A stretch of 64,000 bases of DNA from Armatimonadota bacterium (GTDB lineage: Bacteria > Sysuimicrobiota > Sysuimicrobiia > Sysuimicrobiales > Humicultoraceae), in NCBI GenBank assembly GCA_031459715.1, contig JAVKIA010000003.1, positions 88,474 to 152,473 on the forward strand. The letters run 5' to 3'. Position 1 is the stretch's first letter; each line of letters begins with the position of its first letter. Positions 35,642 through 43,520 of the stretch are shown here, in pieces. The notes beneath the pieces are model-generated. The model saw nothing but the letters and a program-made list of their open reading frames with translations, was not told the DNA's origin and did not search any database. The position numbers were made by a program, and so were the translations under genes.

Positions 35642-36622
35642 TCACCCAAGGACATCTTCGTACCAGGGCAAGGGGGAGGCGGCTTGCTCTCCCGGAGAGC
35701 AGACATCGCATCGGGCAACGCGGTAGACGGTGTGGTGGCTGATGCGCACGTCGAAGCCGACCTCGACGGCGCAGAACCGCCCGGGCAGGGAGGGGTCCCG
35801 ACGGGTTACCCAGCGCAGGGCGAGAAGGGCCGCCAGGCCGGCCACCAGCCCCTCCAGGGGAGGAGGAGAGGGATAAGGCGCGGGTGCATCGTCCAGGGCG
35901 AGGAACTCCTCGCGGTACGCCACGGTGGCAGCGCGGCGCAACCGGAAACACTGATAGCAGCACGTCTCGCCCGGCACGTACAGCGGCCCGACGGTGGCGA
36001 ACGCCCCGTCGAAGGGCAGCACCTGCAGCCAAGTCCTCTGCTCCTCCAGCGCGCGGCAGTTCCAGCGGGCAAGCCGGGGCAGCTCTGCACCGGAGGGTGC
36101 CACGATGGTCAGGTCCGGGGGCGCGGCGGCCACACCGTCAGCATCCCAGGAAGTCTCTCCCACCTCCCACAGACCGGCCAGGCGAAGGAGGCGGGCTACC
36201 TCAACGGCCAGGCGCGACGATCCGACGACGGTCACGGAACGCTCCTGCAGCGTCTCCAGGTGGGCGGCGAGGGGTGCGCTCCCGGCCTGGGAGGTCAGGA
36301 AGTACACCGTCTCCCGTACTGTGGAGGGGATCCCGGGTTCCGGGGCGGGACCGTCGGCCAGCAGGTCGTGCTCCTGTAGCAGGCAGAGCGCCTGCCGCGC
36401 CGCCGGGCTGGCGGTCTCACCGAGGTACCGCTCGATCTGGTCCACCGTCCGCGTGCCGTCGAGCAGCGGCAGGAGGATCGGCAGGAGGCGCTCCACCGCC
36501 TTCCCTTCGAACGCGACCACCCGCTCACCGTAATGAAGGAGCAGGCGGCCACGATCGCGACCGAGGCGATACCAGGGCTTGAGATAGGGCCGCTGGGGAA
36601 AGTTCCGTCCGTCTGATGTCAT
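35642..36622 (-). CDS. TOMM leader-peptide-binding E1-like protein (C protein, ocin-ThiF-like)
   Basis: This 326-aa protein has an N-terminal PqqD-like/RRE part (RPYLKPWYRLGRDRGRLLLHYGERVVAFEG, then LLDGTRTVDQIERYLGE). A degenerate E1/ThiF domain follows, with a zinc-type knuckle formed by CCYQCFRLRRAA and a C-terminal CDVC. A normal ATP-binding GxGxxG is not evident (VTVVGSSRLAVEVARLL). Such proteins bind the precursor leader and deliver it to the YcaO partner. GAGAGGAAA precedes the ATG. The gene lies 120 bp after the precursor gene. Confidence 0.88.
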   Translation of the reverse strand: MTSDGRNFPQRPYLKPWYRLGRDRGRLLLHYGERVVAFEGKAVERLLPILLPLLDGTRTVDQIERYLGETASPAARQALCLLQEHDLLADGPAPEPGIPSTVRETVYFLTSQAGSAPLAAHLETLQERSVTVVGSSRLAVEVARLLRLAGLWEVGETSWDADGVAAAPPDLTIVAPSGAELPRLARWNCRALEEQRTWLQVLPFDGAFATVGPLYVPGETCCYQCFRLRRAATVAYREEFLALDDAPAPYPSPPPLEGLVAGLAALLALRWVTRRDPSLPGRFCAVEVGFDVRISHHTVYRVARCDVCSPGEQAASPLPWYEDVLG

Positions 36623-36742
36623 GTGTTTCCTCTCCCTGCGGTGCCCGCGCCTCCTGTCGGTGTCCGCGCGGTCCCAGGCCGCCGCGCCTCCTCCCGCCCG
36701 CCACTAGCTGACACCCGGGACAGTCCGGGGACAGCAGACCGA

Positions 36743-36910
36743 CTACGTCGGCAACTCGTCGTCACGGCCGCCGCCGGCCTCGCTGCAGGAGCAGCCGCAG
36801 CAACAGCAGCAGCACGACTCACTGCAGTGCCCGTCGGCCATCTGTGCGTAGCCAACCGGCTCACCTCTGACCGTGGCAGTCAGATCCAGGAGCTCGTCCA
36901 CCTGAAACAT
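36743..36910 (-). CDS. TOMM/LAP precursor peptide with poly-cysteine core (55 aa)
   Basis: A 55-codon gene with a strong AAGGAGG ribosome site. The leader (~residues 1-27) begins MFQVDELLDLTATVRGEPVG and has an acidic/hydrophobic segment near a Phe, as in SagA-like leaders. The core (residues 28-44) reads HCSESCCCCCCGCSCSE, with nine Cys and four Ser that can form azoles. A Gly-rich tail ends the peptide. The composition is strikingly like streptolysin S (SagA), with its CCCCC run. It heads the transcription unit that encodes C, D and B enzymes and the exporter. The cleavage site is not obvious; it may lie around Ala25-Gly27. Confidence 0.9.
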   Translation of the reverse strand: MFQVDELLDLTATVRGEPVGYAQMADGHCSESCCCCCCGCSCSEAGGGRDDELPT

Positions 36911-37061
36911 CACCCTCCACCTCCTTACCGAGCCTCTGTGGACCTGCCCTAAGGACCAGGTCCCTGGAAGTTGTTCCGCCAGGAATAACGGCGAGCCGCG
37001 CCGACTCTCTGTCGCAAGATTTGGGGACTTGAGGAGCTGCGCGATGCAGACGCTGTGGCGC

Positions 37062-37994
37062 TCAGGCGTGAGTGGAGGCTCGGGCACGCCGGTCGTGGGG
37101 CAGCAGCGCCGCATAGACGGCGGAACAGGCCGGGGTGGGCACCCCGGCTTCCCGCCCGAAGCGCACCACCGTGCCGTGCAGCGCCTCCAGCTCCAGTCGT
37201 CGGCCTCCGGTCAGGTCGTGGTGCAGGGAGGAGGTGGCCTCTGGCTCCAGGCGCTGCGCCAGCTCCAGGTGCGCCTCCACCACCTCCGGACCCAGGGGCA
37301 CACCCCGGGCCCGGCCGACGGCGACCACCTCCTCGACGATCTGGCGGAACATGGCCCAGGTCGGAGGGCTGGCGCGGATCTCGCCGATGGGCAGCCGGGT
37401 GAGCGCGGTCATCCCCGCCAGGGCGCAGATGAAGGCGAACTTCACCCACTTCTCCCGGACCACGTCCTCTGAAGCCGTAACCCGCCAGCCGGCCTCCGCC
37501 AGCACTCCCTCCAGCCGCCGCACCCGGTCGCTCATCCCGCCCTGCCATTCGCCGAAGACCACCGTGCGCGGCCCGGCTGTCTGCTGCACCACCCCCGGAG
37601 CCTGGACGGCGGCCAGGATGTAGACCACCCCGCCGAGCACCCGTCCGGCACCGTAGGTGCGGGCCAGGACCTCTTCGTTGTCCACCCCGTTCTGCAGCGA
37701 GAGGACCGCCGTCTGCGCGCCCACCACCGGACCGATGAGGGCCGCAGCCTCCTCCGTGTGGTAGGACTTCACCGTGAACAGGACCAGGTCAGCGGGATCA
37801 CCTTCAGGCGCCGCCACGGCCTGGCCGGGCGCGAACCACTCCCCGTCCACCGCCCGCACGGTCAGACCGCCCCGGCGGCGCATCGCCTCCAGGTGCGCCC
37901 CCCGGGCGATGAAGGTCACCGCGTGGCCGGCCCGCGCCAGCAGCCCACCGAAGTAGCCGCCCAGGCCGCCGGTGCCCATGACGGCCACGCGCAC
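37062..37994 (-). CDS. panE: 2-dehydropantoate 2-reductase (ketopantoate reductase)
   Basis: A 310-aa NADPH enzyme of pantothenate (coenzyme A) synthesis, read from the GTG at 37994. The nucleotide site VAVMGTGGLGGYFGGLLARAGH is at the start. VLFTVKSYHTEEAA, LSLQNGVDNEE and the catalytic Lys in VVREKWVKFAFICALAGMTAL follow. It starts 1 bp after the Lon-like protease gene stops, so the two are cotranscribed. A ThiF/TOMM role is not indicated. Confidence 0.9.
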   Translation of the reverse strand: MRVAVMGTGGLGGYFGGLLARAGHAVTFIARGAHLEAMRRRGGLTVRAVDGEWFAPGQAVAAPEGDPADLVLFTVKSYHTEEAAALIGPVVGAQTAVLSLQNGVDNEEVLARTYGAGRVLGGVVYILAAVQAPGVVQQTAGPRTVVFGEWQGGMSDRVRRLEGVLAEAGWRVTASEDVVREKWVKFAFICALAGMTALTRLPIGEIRASPPTWAMFRQIVEEVVAVGRARGVPLGPEVVEAHLELAQRLEPEATSSLHHDLTGGRRLELEALHGTVVRFGREAGVPTPACSAVYAALLPHDRRARASTHA

Positions 37995-37995
37995 G

Positions 37996-40494
37996 CTACT
38001 CCTCCTCGGAAGCGGGCGGAGGAGCCGAGGGGGCCTCGGCGGCCTCCGCAGCGGCACCGCCATCCTCCCGCGCCCGCAGGGGCATGAAGCGGCGCAGCCG
38101 CTCCGCCAGCGCCTCCAGCCGCCGGGCCACCCGGCCGTTGATCGTCCCCTCCGGATAGCGCCCCTCCGCGTCCGCCTCGCCGGCGGTCAGCCCGGTGAGG
38201 ATCTCCAGCCCCTCTTCCACCGTGCCCACGGCCCAGATGTGGAAGCGCCCCTCCCGCACCGCCTCCACCACCTCATCACGCAGCATGAGGTTGCGCACGT
38301 TCTGTCGCGGGATAATCACCCCCTGCCGCCCGGTGAGGCCCACGGCCTTGCAGACGTAGTAAAAGCCCTCGATCTTCTCATTCACCCCGCCGATGGGCTG
38401 GATCTCCCCCCGCTGGTTCACCGAACCGGTGACGGCGATGCCCTGGTCGATAGGCGCCCCGGAGAGCTCGCTGAGCAGGGTGTACAGCTCGGTGGAGGAA
38501 GCGGAATCTCCCTCCACCTCGTCGTAACTCTGCTCGAAGGTCAGCGTGGCGCTCAGGCTGAGGGGACGGTCCTGGGCGTACTTTCCCGCCAGGTACCCGC
38601 TGAGGATGTACACCCCCTTGGTGTGGATGCGGCCGGAGAGCTGTGCCTCCCGTTCGATGTTCACCACGCCGCGTGAGCCGACGAAGGCGCGGGCGGTGAT
38701 GCGGTTGGGCCGGCCAAAAGTGTAGTCGCCCAGGGTGTGCACCGCCAGCCCGTTGACCTGCCCCACCTTCTGGCCGTCGATGTCCACCAGGAGCTGTCCG
38801 CGCTGGATCGCCTCGCGGATGCGCTCCTCCAGGCGGTTGCTGCGGAAGATTTTCTCCTCCAGGGCCTTCTGCACGTGCTCCGCCCGCACCACCGGGCTGT
38901 GTTCCCGCTGCGCCCAGGCTGCGCCCTCGTAAATAAGCTCCGACATCTCGTTGAAGCGCGCACTCAGCTTCTCCTGATCCTCGGCCAGGCGGGCACTGTA
39001 TTCCAGGACGCGGGCCACGGCGTCGCGGTGGAAGGGCAGCAGGCCGTCCCGGCGGCAGATGGCGCATATGGCCAGGGCGTACTGCTGCAGGGTCTGGGCC
39101 GACTGCGGCATGTCCACATCAAAGTCGGCCTTGATCTTGAAGAGCTTGCGGAAGTCGTCGTCTAGAATGTACAGGAGGTGGTAGAGCAGGGAGGAGCCAA
39201 TGATCACCACCTTGACTTGCAGGGGAATCGGCTCGGGGCGCAACGTGGCCGTGGGGATCAGCCCCAGCTGCTCGCCGATGTTCTCGATGCGGATCTCCCG
39301 GCTCTTCAGCGCCCGCTTCAGCGCCTCCCAGGAGAGGGGCGCCATCAACACGTCGTTGAGCTGCAGGATGAGGAACCCGCCGTTGGCCCGGTGCAGGGCC
39401 CCCGGCTTGATCATGGTGAAGTCGGTGACGAAGGCCCCGAACTCCCCACGGTATTCCACCTTGCCCACCAGGTTGTAGTAGGTGGGGTTGGCCTCGATGA
39501 CCACGGGCGCTCCTCTGGTCTGGCTGTTGTCCACCAGAAGGTTCACCCGGTAGCGAGCGAAGGCGTCGCGCCGCCCCAGCGGTACCGGCACGGGGAAGGG
39601 AAGGCGCGGTGGCTCCTCCTCTTCCTTGAAGTCGTCGCGGTGCTCCACCACGTCGCGCAACAGGGCCTCCAGGTGCTGCACAACCCGGGGGTGGTCGGCA
39701 TAGCGCTCCTTCAGCGGCTCCACGGCACGGTGTGCCACCGAGGCCACCGCGTCCCCCTCCAGCGTGCGCAGGGTCTCCCGCGCCTCCCGCTCCAGGTTGC
39801 GCACCTGGCGCAGAGCCTCTCCGATGTCCTCCTGCAGCGCCCGCGCCCGCCCCTGCAGCTCCTCCCGCTGCTCCGGGGGCAACCGCTCCAGTACCTCGGG
39901 GGAGAGCGGCTCCCCGGAGGGTCCGATGGCCACAGGGACGACGCCCACCGGCGTGCGCTCCAGGCCGAAGCCCAGCCGCCGCGCCTTCGCCTCCAGTATC
40001 TGCCAGAGCTCGTTGATGCGCCCCTCGTAGCTACGCAGCGCCTCGCTGCGCCGGGCTGCGAAGTGCTCGCTGGCCAGCACCTTGCGGATGCCGTCCTTGA
40101 GCTCCTCCACCAGCTCGTCCATGTCTCGGCGGAAGCGCTGTCCCCAGCCCGGAGGCAGGCTGATGGCCATGGGCTGGTCCGGCATCTGGTAGTTGTAGAC
40201 GTAGACCCAGTCCGGCGGGGTCGGCCGCGTCGCGGCCAGGTCGCGCACCGTCTTGTGTGTGTACGTGGTCCGCCCCGTGCCCACGGGGCCGGTGACGAAG
40301 ATGTTGTACGCTGGCTGGGGGACGCTCAGGCCGAAGTCCAGGGCGCGCACAGCGCGCTCCTGTCCCACGATGATCTCCCCCGGCTGCAACTCCGCGGTGG
40401 TCTCGAAGGTAAACTGCGCGGGGTCGCAGCGCCAGCGCAGAGCGTCGGCGGGCAACCGCAGTCGCTGGCGCGCATCGCTGGTTTGCTCAGCCAT
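37996..40494 (-). CDS. Lon-like ATP-dependent serine protease (AAA + Lon Ser/Lys domain)
   Basis: An 832-aa protein of the Lon-related family with an AAA module and a long inserted helical region. The P-loop reads FVTGPVGTGRTTYT, with Arg where most AAA proteins have Lys. The middle (residues ~150-290) is rich in coiled-coil-like charged helices. The C-terminal protease domain has the Lon Ser in EGDSASSTEL and the Lys 43 residues later in GGVNEKIEGF, the same spacing as E. coli Lon. ATG 40494 starts MAEQTSDARQ; an upstream open frame belongs to other genes. It is followed by panE. Confidence 0.9.
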   Translation of the reverse strand: MAEQTSDARQRLRLPADALRWRCDPAQFTFETTAELQPGEIIVGQERAVRALDFGLSVPQPAYNIFVTGPVGTGRTTYTHKTVRDLAATRPTPPDWVYVYNYQMPDQPMAISLPPGWGQRFRRDMDELVEELKDGIRKVLASEHFAARRSEALRSYEGRINELWQILEAKARRLGFGLERTPVGVVPVAIGPSGEPLSPEVLERLPPEQREELQGRARALQEDIGEALRQVRNLEREARETLRTLEGDAVASVAHRAVEPLKERYADHPRVVQHLEALLRDVVEHRDDFKEEEEPPRLPFPVPVPLGRRDAFARYRVNLLVDNSQTRGAPVVIEANPTYYNLVGKVEYRGEFGAFVTDFTMIKPGALHRANGGFLILQLNDVLMAPLSWEALKRALKSREIRIENIGEQLGLIPTATLRPEPIPLQVKVVIIGSSLLYHLLYILDDDFRKLFKIKADFDVDMPQSAQTLQQYALAICAICRRDGLLPFHRDAVARVLEYSARLAEDQEKLSARFNEMSELIYEGAAWAQREHSPVVRAEHVQKALEEKIFRSNRLEERIREAIQRGQLLVDIDGQKVGQVNGLAVHTLGDYTFGRPNRITARAFVGSRGVVNIEREAQLSGRIHTKGVYILSGYLAGKYAQDRPLSLSATLTFEQSYDEVEGDSASSTELYTLLSELSGAPIDQGIAVTGSVNQRGEIQPIGGVNEKIEGFYYVCKAVGLTGRQGVIIPRQNVRNLMLRDEVVEAVREGRFHIWAVGTVEEGLEILTGLTAGEADAEGRYPEGTINGRVARRLEALAERLRRFMPLRAREDGGAAAEAAEAPSAPPPASEEE

Positions 40495-40562
40495 AGTGCA
40501 CCTCGGTGAAGAAGTTGAAGGCGTGCAGCGAGCTCCTTCGCGGCGGCGGAGCTGATCCCCCC

Positions 40563-40925
40563 TCAGGTCGCTCCCGAGGGGCGGTGCGGGGCGCGGCCGG
40601 GAAGGGGGATGAACCCACTCTGCCTCCCCCGTCCAGCCTGGCGCGACTGGGGCACGCGCGGGTGGTGGGCGATGTTCAGATCCAGCCGCTTGCCGCAGGC
40701 GCAGACCAGGGCCTCGGTCTGGGCGGCGTTGATCCAGACGTTGCCGCTGTCCAGGGCGCGGCGCCGCGCCGCATCGATGGCGCCAGCGCGTTCCTCCGCC
40801 TCGTCTTCCCGCCGGCCCATCTCGCGGGTGCCCGTGCCGCTCAGCTCGTAGAGGAGCGCCTTGGGGTAGTAGACGCTGTAACGGCGACCGCAGCCCCCGC
40901 AGGGGAACGTGAAGATATTGGCCAT
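40563..40925 (-). CDS. Zinc-ribbon-like hypothetical protein
   Basis: A 120-aa protein starting MANIFTFPCGGCGRRYSVYY. It has a CxxC near the N-terminus and a second Cys pair in ALVCACGKRLDLNIAHH, which together suggest a zinc ribbon. The C-terminus is basic and proline-rich. I do not recognise a named family. It is upstream of the Lon-like gene on the same strand (68-bp gap) and may be in the same operon. Confidence 0.6.
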   Translation of the reverse strand: MANIFTFPCGGCGRRYSVYYPKALLYELSGTGTREMGRREDEAEERAGAIDAARRRALDSGNVWINAAQTEALVCACGKRLDLNIAHHPRVPQSRQAGRGRQSGFIPLPGRAPHRPSGAT

Positions 40926-41008
40926 CGTCTCCCATTGTAGGGGGAAAGGAAATAGGTGCAAGGACAGGGAAGTCATCCAGGGGCTATACCGGAGAGGGGA
41001 GAGCGGGC

Positions 41009-41383
41009 ATGCGGATGCTGCTGCTGGGTGTGGTCATCGGATTCATGCTGAGCGCCCTGGGCCTGGTGGTGCCTATGGTCCTGGCGCAGGGCCTCCCGCC
41101 GCTGCAGGAGTTCATCCCCCTGCCCGGCCCCGGCCGCCCGCAGCCCGACCGGGGTCCCGCCCCGCAGCCGGGTCAGGATGACTGCCAGGTCATCCTCTTC
41201 TATCACAACGGACAGCTCTACCGCCTCCTCCCCGGCGAGGGGCCGCAGGATGGCCCCGGGCGACCCGGCAGCCCGCCGGAGTTCTTCCGCCTGGACCCCT
41301 ACCGGGGCCCGGCCATCCCGGGGCTGCCGCAGCCCTTCCCGCCGGGGCGGCCCAACTTCCAGCCAGCGCTGCCCAGGTCCTGA
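41009..41383 (+). CDS. Secreted proline/glycine-rich hypothetical protein
   Basis: A 124-aa protein with a clear signal peptide (MRMLLLGVVIGFMLSALGLV, cleavage likely after VLAQ), then a Pro/Gly/Arg-rich chain with one Cys (DDCQVILFYHNGQLYRLL). Purine-rich GGAGAGGGGAG precedes the ATG. No family is recognised. The low-complexity composition suggests a cell-surface protein. Confidence 0.6.
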   Translation: MRMLLLGVVIGFMLSALGLVVPMVLAQGLPPLQEFIPLPGPGRPQPDRGPAPQPGQDDCQVILFYHNGQLYRLLPGEGPQDGPGRPGSPPEFFRLDPYRGPAIPGLPQPFPPGRPNFQPALPRS

Positions 41384-41396
41384 CGCGCCGATGTGA

Positions 41397-42260
41397 GTGC
41401 TGGCCGCGCTCTTCGCCCTCCTCTCCGCAGCCCTCTTTGCCGGAAACTCCGTCGCTGTACGGGTGGCGCTGCCCGGGACGACGGCCACCACGATGACCGT
41501 CGTCTCCATCCTGACGAACCTCACCTCGCTGTGGGCATTGGCCGCGCTGCGGGGCGAGGCGGGGGCGGCGCTGCAGCCCGCGTCCCTGATCTTCATCGGC
41601 GCCGGGATCATGGCCCCGGCCCTGGCGCGCGTCGCCCTCTACACGGCCATCGACATGGTAGGGGTGGCCCGCGCGGTGGTGACCAGCAACACCACTCCCC
41701 TCTTCACCGCGGTGGGCGCCGCGCTGTTGCTGGGGGAGCGGGTGAGCGTGGGGCTGGCCGCAGGCACCGTCGCCGTGGTCCTGGGGGTGGCGCTGGCCTC
41801 GGGGACCGCCTCTCCCCGGGTGCCGCGGGCCTCCCGGCGGGGGTTCCTGCTGGCTCTTGCCACCGCCATCCTGGCTGCGGTGTCCATCCTCCTGCGCAAA
41901 GTGGGCCTGGAGGCGATCCCCTACCCGGCGCTGGCCGCCGCCTTGACCCTGAGCGGCGCGGTCCTCGGGCTGGTCCCGCTGGTTGTCTGGCGCTGGCGGC
42001 GGGAGCCGTTCCGCGCGGCGCGCACCGCGGTGCCGCCGATGCTGGCGGGCGCGCTGCTCACCAGCGGCGGGTTCCTGGCCTACTTCTTCGCCCTGCACCT
42101 GGGGAATGCCAGCCGGGTGACGCCGCTCTCGAACACCACGCCGCTGTTTGCGGTGCTGCTCCTGCGCTTCGCCTTCAGCGACGTGGAGCAGGTGACGCGG
42201 CGGACGTTGCTGGGGGCGGCGCTGACCGTGGCCGGCATCCTCCTGGTCGTAGGCATGTAG
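41397..42260 (+). CDS. EamA/DMT superfamily permease
   Basis: A 287-aa membrane protein with ten hydrophobic segments arranged as two EamA repeats. The repeat hallmarks are visible (VVTSNTTPLFTAVGAALLLGERVSVGLAAGTVAVVLGV and LSNTTPLFAVLLLRFAFSDVEQVTRRTLLGAALTVAGIL). It starts at a GTG. The substrate is unknown; relatives export amino acids or metabolites. Confidence 0.85.
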   Translation: MLAALFALLSAALFAGNSVAVRVALPGTTATTMTVVSILTNLTSLWALAALRGEAGAALQPASLIFIGAGIMAPALARVALYTAIDMVGVARAVVTSNTTPLFTAVGAALLLGERVSVGLAAGTVAVVLGVALASGTASPRVPRASRRGFLLALATAILAAVSILLRKVGLEAIPYPALAAALTLSGAVLGLVPLVVWRWRREPFRAARTAVPPMLAGALLTSGGFLAYFFALHLGNASRVTPLSNTTPLFAVLLLRFAFSDVEQVTRRTLLGAALTVAGILLVVGM

Positions 42261-42290
42261 GCCGCCGGCGGGCGCGCAGCGGGCGCGACG

Positions 42291-43178
42291 ATGCGTGAGG
42301 AGCAGCAGCAGGGCCAGCGCCGCAGGCGACGCCGGCGACGCCATCCTCCCGCGGCGCGGGACGTGCGGACGCGGTTGCGCGCCGGGATCCTGGCCTTCCT
42401 CAGCCGCCACCAGGAGACCCAGGTGGGGACACTGCTGGACGCCCTGCGCCAGCAGTTCCCCGGGTTCGACCGCGCAGCGGAGACGGCTGCCCTGGAAGTC
42501 CTGCACGAACTGGCCAGCGCCAACCTGATAATGCCTGCGGTGGACCGCGACCACCTGGGCTGGCCCTGGCTGCGGGTGACCGAGCACGGACGTCAGGTCC
42601 TCCGCCAGGGGAAGCCGCTGCCCTTCGACCCGGACCAGTATCTGGCCGCGGCGCAGCCCCGGCTGGCGGCCATGCCGCCGCTGGCGGTAGAGGTGCTGCA
42701 GGAGGCGGTGACCACCTACCACCGGGGCTACATCCGCTCCAGCGCCCTGCTGCTGGGCATCGCCTCGGAGATCCTGATGGGGCAGTTGATCGACGCCTTC
42801 GTCGCCGGCCGGCCGGAGAAGGAGCGGCAGCGCCTGCAGGCGGCCATGGCCGACAAGAGCATCTACGCCCGCTACCGCATCTTCCGCGAGGAGTTCGACC
42901 GGGCGCGCGACGACCTGAAGATCCCCGACGCCCTGAGCAAGGACCTGGAGGCGATCGTCGACCTGGTCTTTAATGCAGTCCGCCTGACGCGCAACGAGGC
43001 CGGCCACCCCTCAGGCGCGACGCTGAACCCGGTCCTGGTGGCCACCACCCTGCAGGCCTTCCTGGAGTATGCCGACCGCATCGCCCGCCTGAGTACGTAC
43101 CTGACCGCACCTGCGCCGGAAAAGCCTGCTCCCCCCCGCCGCCGCAGGCGGCGGAGGACCTCGGCCCAGCCCGGATAG
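42291..43178 (+). CDS. Hypothetical protein with N-terminal winged-helix and C-terminal HEPN/DUF4145-like region
   Basis: A 295-aa protein. The start is a run of Arg (RRRRRRRRH), and the C-terminus ends with another Arg run. Residues ~25-105 read like a winged helix (LSRHQETQVGTLLDALRQQFPG, then VTEHGRQVLRQG). The C-terminal helical domain (SSALLLGIASEILMGQLIDAF, then IVDLVFNAVRLTRNEAGHPSG) carries R-x4-H (RNEAGH), the metal-free RNase motif of HEPN domains. It may be a nucleic-acid-binding RNase or part of an immunity/toxin system. This function is inference only. Confidence 0.5.
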   Translation: MREEQQQGQRRRRRRRRHPPAARDVRTRLRAGILAFLSRHQETQVGTLLDALRQQFPGFDRAAETAALEVLHELASANLIMPAVDRDHLGWPWLRVTEHGRQVLRQGKPLPFDPDQYLAAAQPRLAAMPPLAVEVLQEAVTTYHRGYIRSSALLLGIASEILMGQLIDAFVAGRPEKERQRLQAAMADKSIYARYRIFREEFDRARDDLKIPDALSKDLEAIVDLVFNAVRLTRNEAGHPSGATLNPVLVATTLQAFLEYADRIARLSTYLTAPAPEKPAPPRRRRRRRTSAQPG

Positions 43179-43203
43179 CGGACCTCGGCTCAGCCCGGAT
43201 AGC
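43156..43203. repeat. 24-bp tandem duplication at a stop codon
   Basis: 43156-43179 and 43180-43203 are the same 24-mer with one mismatch. The first copy carries the TAG stop of the upstream gene. It is probably a recent slippage event. Confidence 0.9.
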
Positions 43204-43337
43204 GGACGCTGCGGCCTCGCCGAGCCTGATGGTGGTGAGAGATGTGCTGCCCATGCGGACATCGGCCCGCTGTGCCATAATATGAATATCGCATCCCGCG
43301 TCCTCCGGGACTGAGGACAGGTCAACCGTCAAAGGAG

Positions 43338-43520
43338 ATGACGCCCTTGCGCAAACCCGAGGTAGGTGAGCGCGTCTGGTGGAAGGCATCCGGCCAGGCG
43401 CAGTCCGGAGTGGTTCTGGCCATCCGCCGTGACGGGACCACCACCGTCCGCCGCGACGACGGCAGGGAACTGGAGGTCGGGCTGGACCGCATCTACCGAC
43501 GAGAGCGGGTGAAGCGGTGA
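43338..43520 (+). CDS. Small hypothetical protein (60 aa), SH3-like
   Basis: MTPLRKPEVGERVWWKASGQ continues as alternating beta-strand-like segments (AQSGVVLAIRRDGTTTVRRDDGRELEVGLDRIYR), which suggests an SH3-like barrel. AAAGGAG precedes the ATG. It overlaps the next gene by 4 bp (GTGA), so the two are translationally coupled. Confidence 0.6.
   Translation: MTPLRKPEVGERVWWKASGQAQSGVVLAIRRDGTTTVRRDDGRELEVGLDRIYRRERVKR

Noticed and set aside
36743..37114. Longer 123-codon minus-strand frame covering the precursor
   Set aside because: Only the internal ATG at 36910 has a ribosome site, and it gives a normal leader. The extra N-terminal 68 residues look like intergenic DNA.
41190..43007. 605-codon minus-strand frame
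   Set aside because: It is antisense to the DMT permease and HEPN-like genes and its residues are low-complexity. It is a GC-driven shadow.
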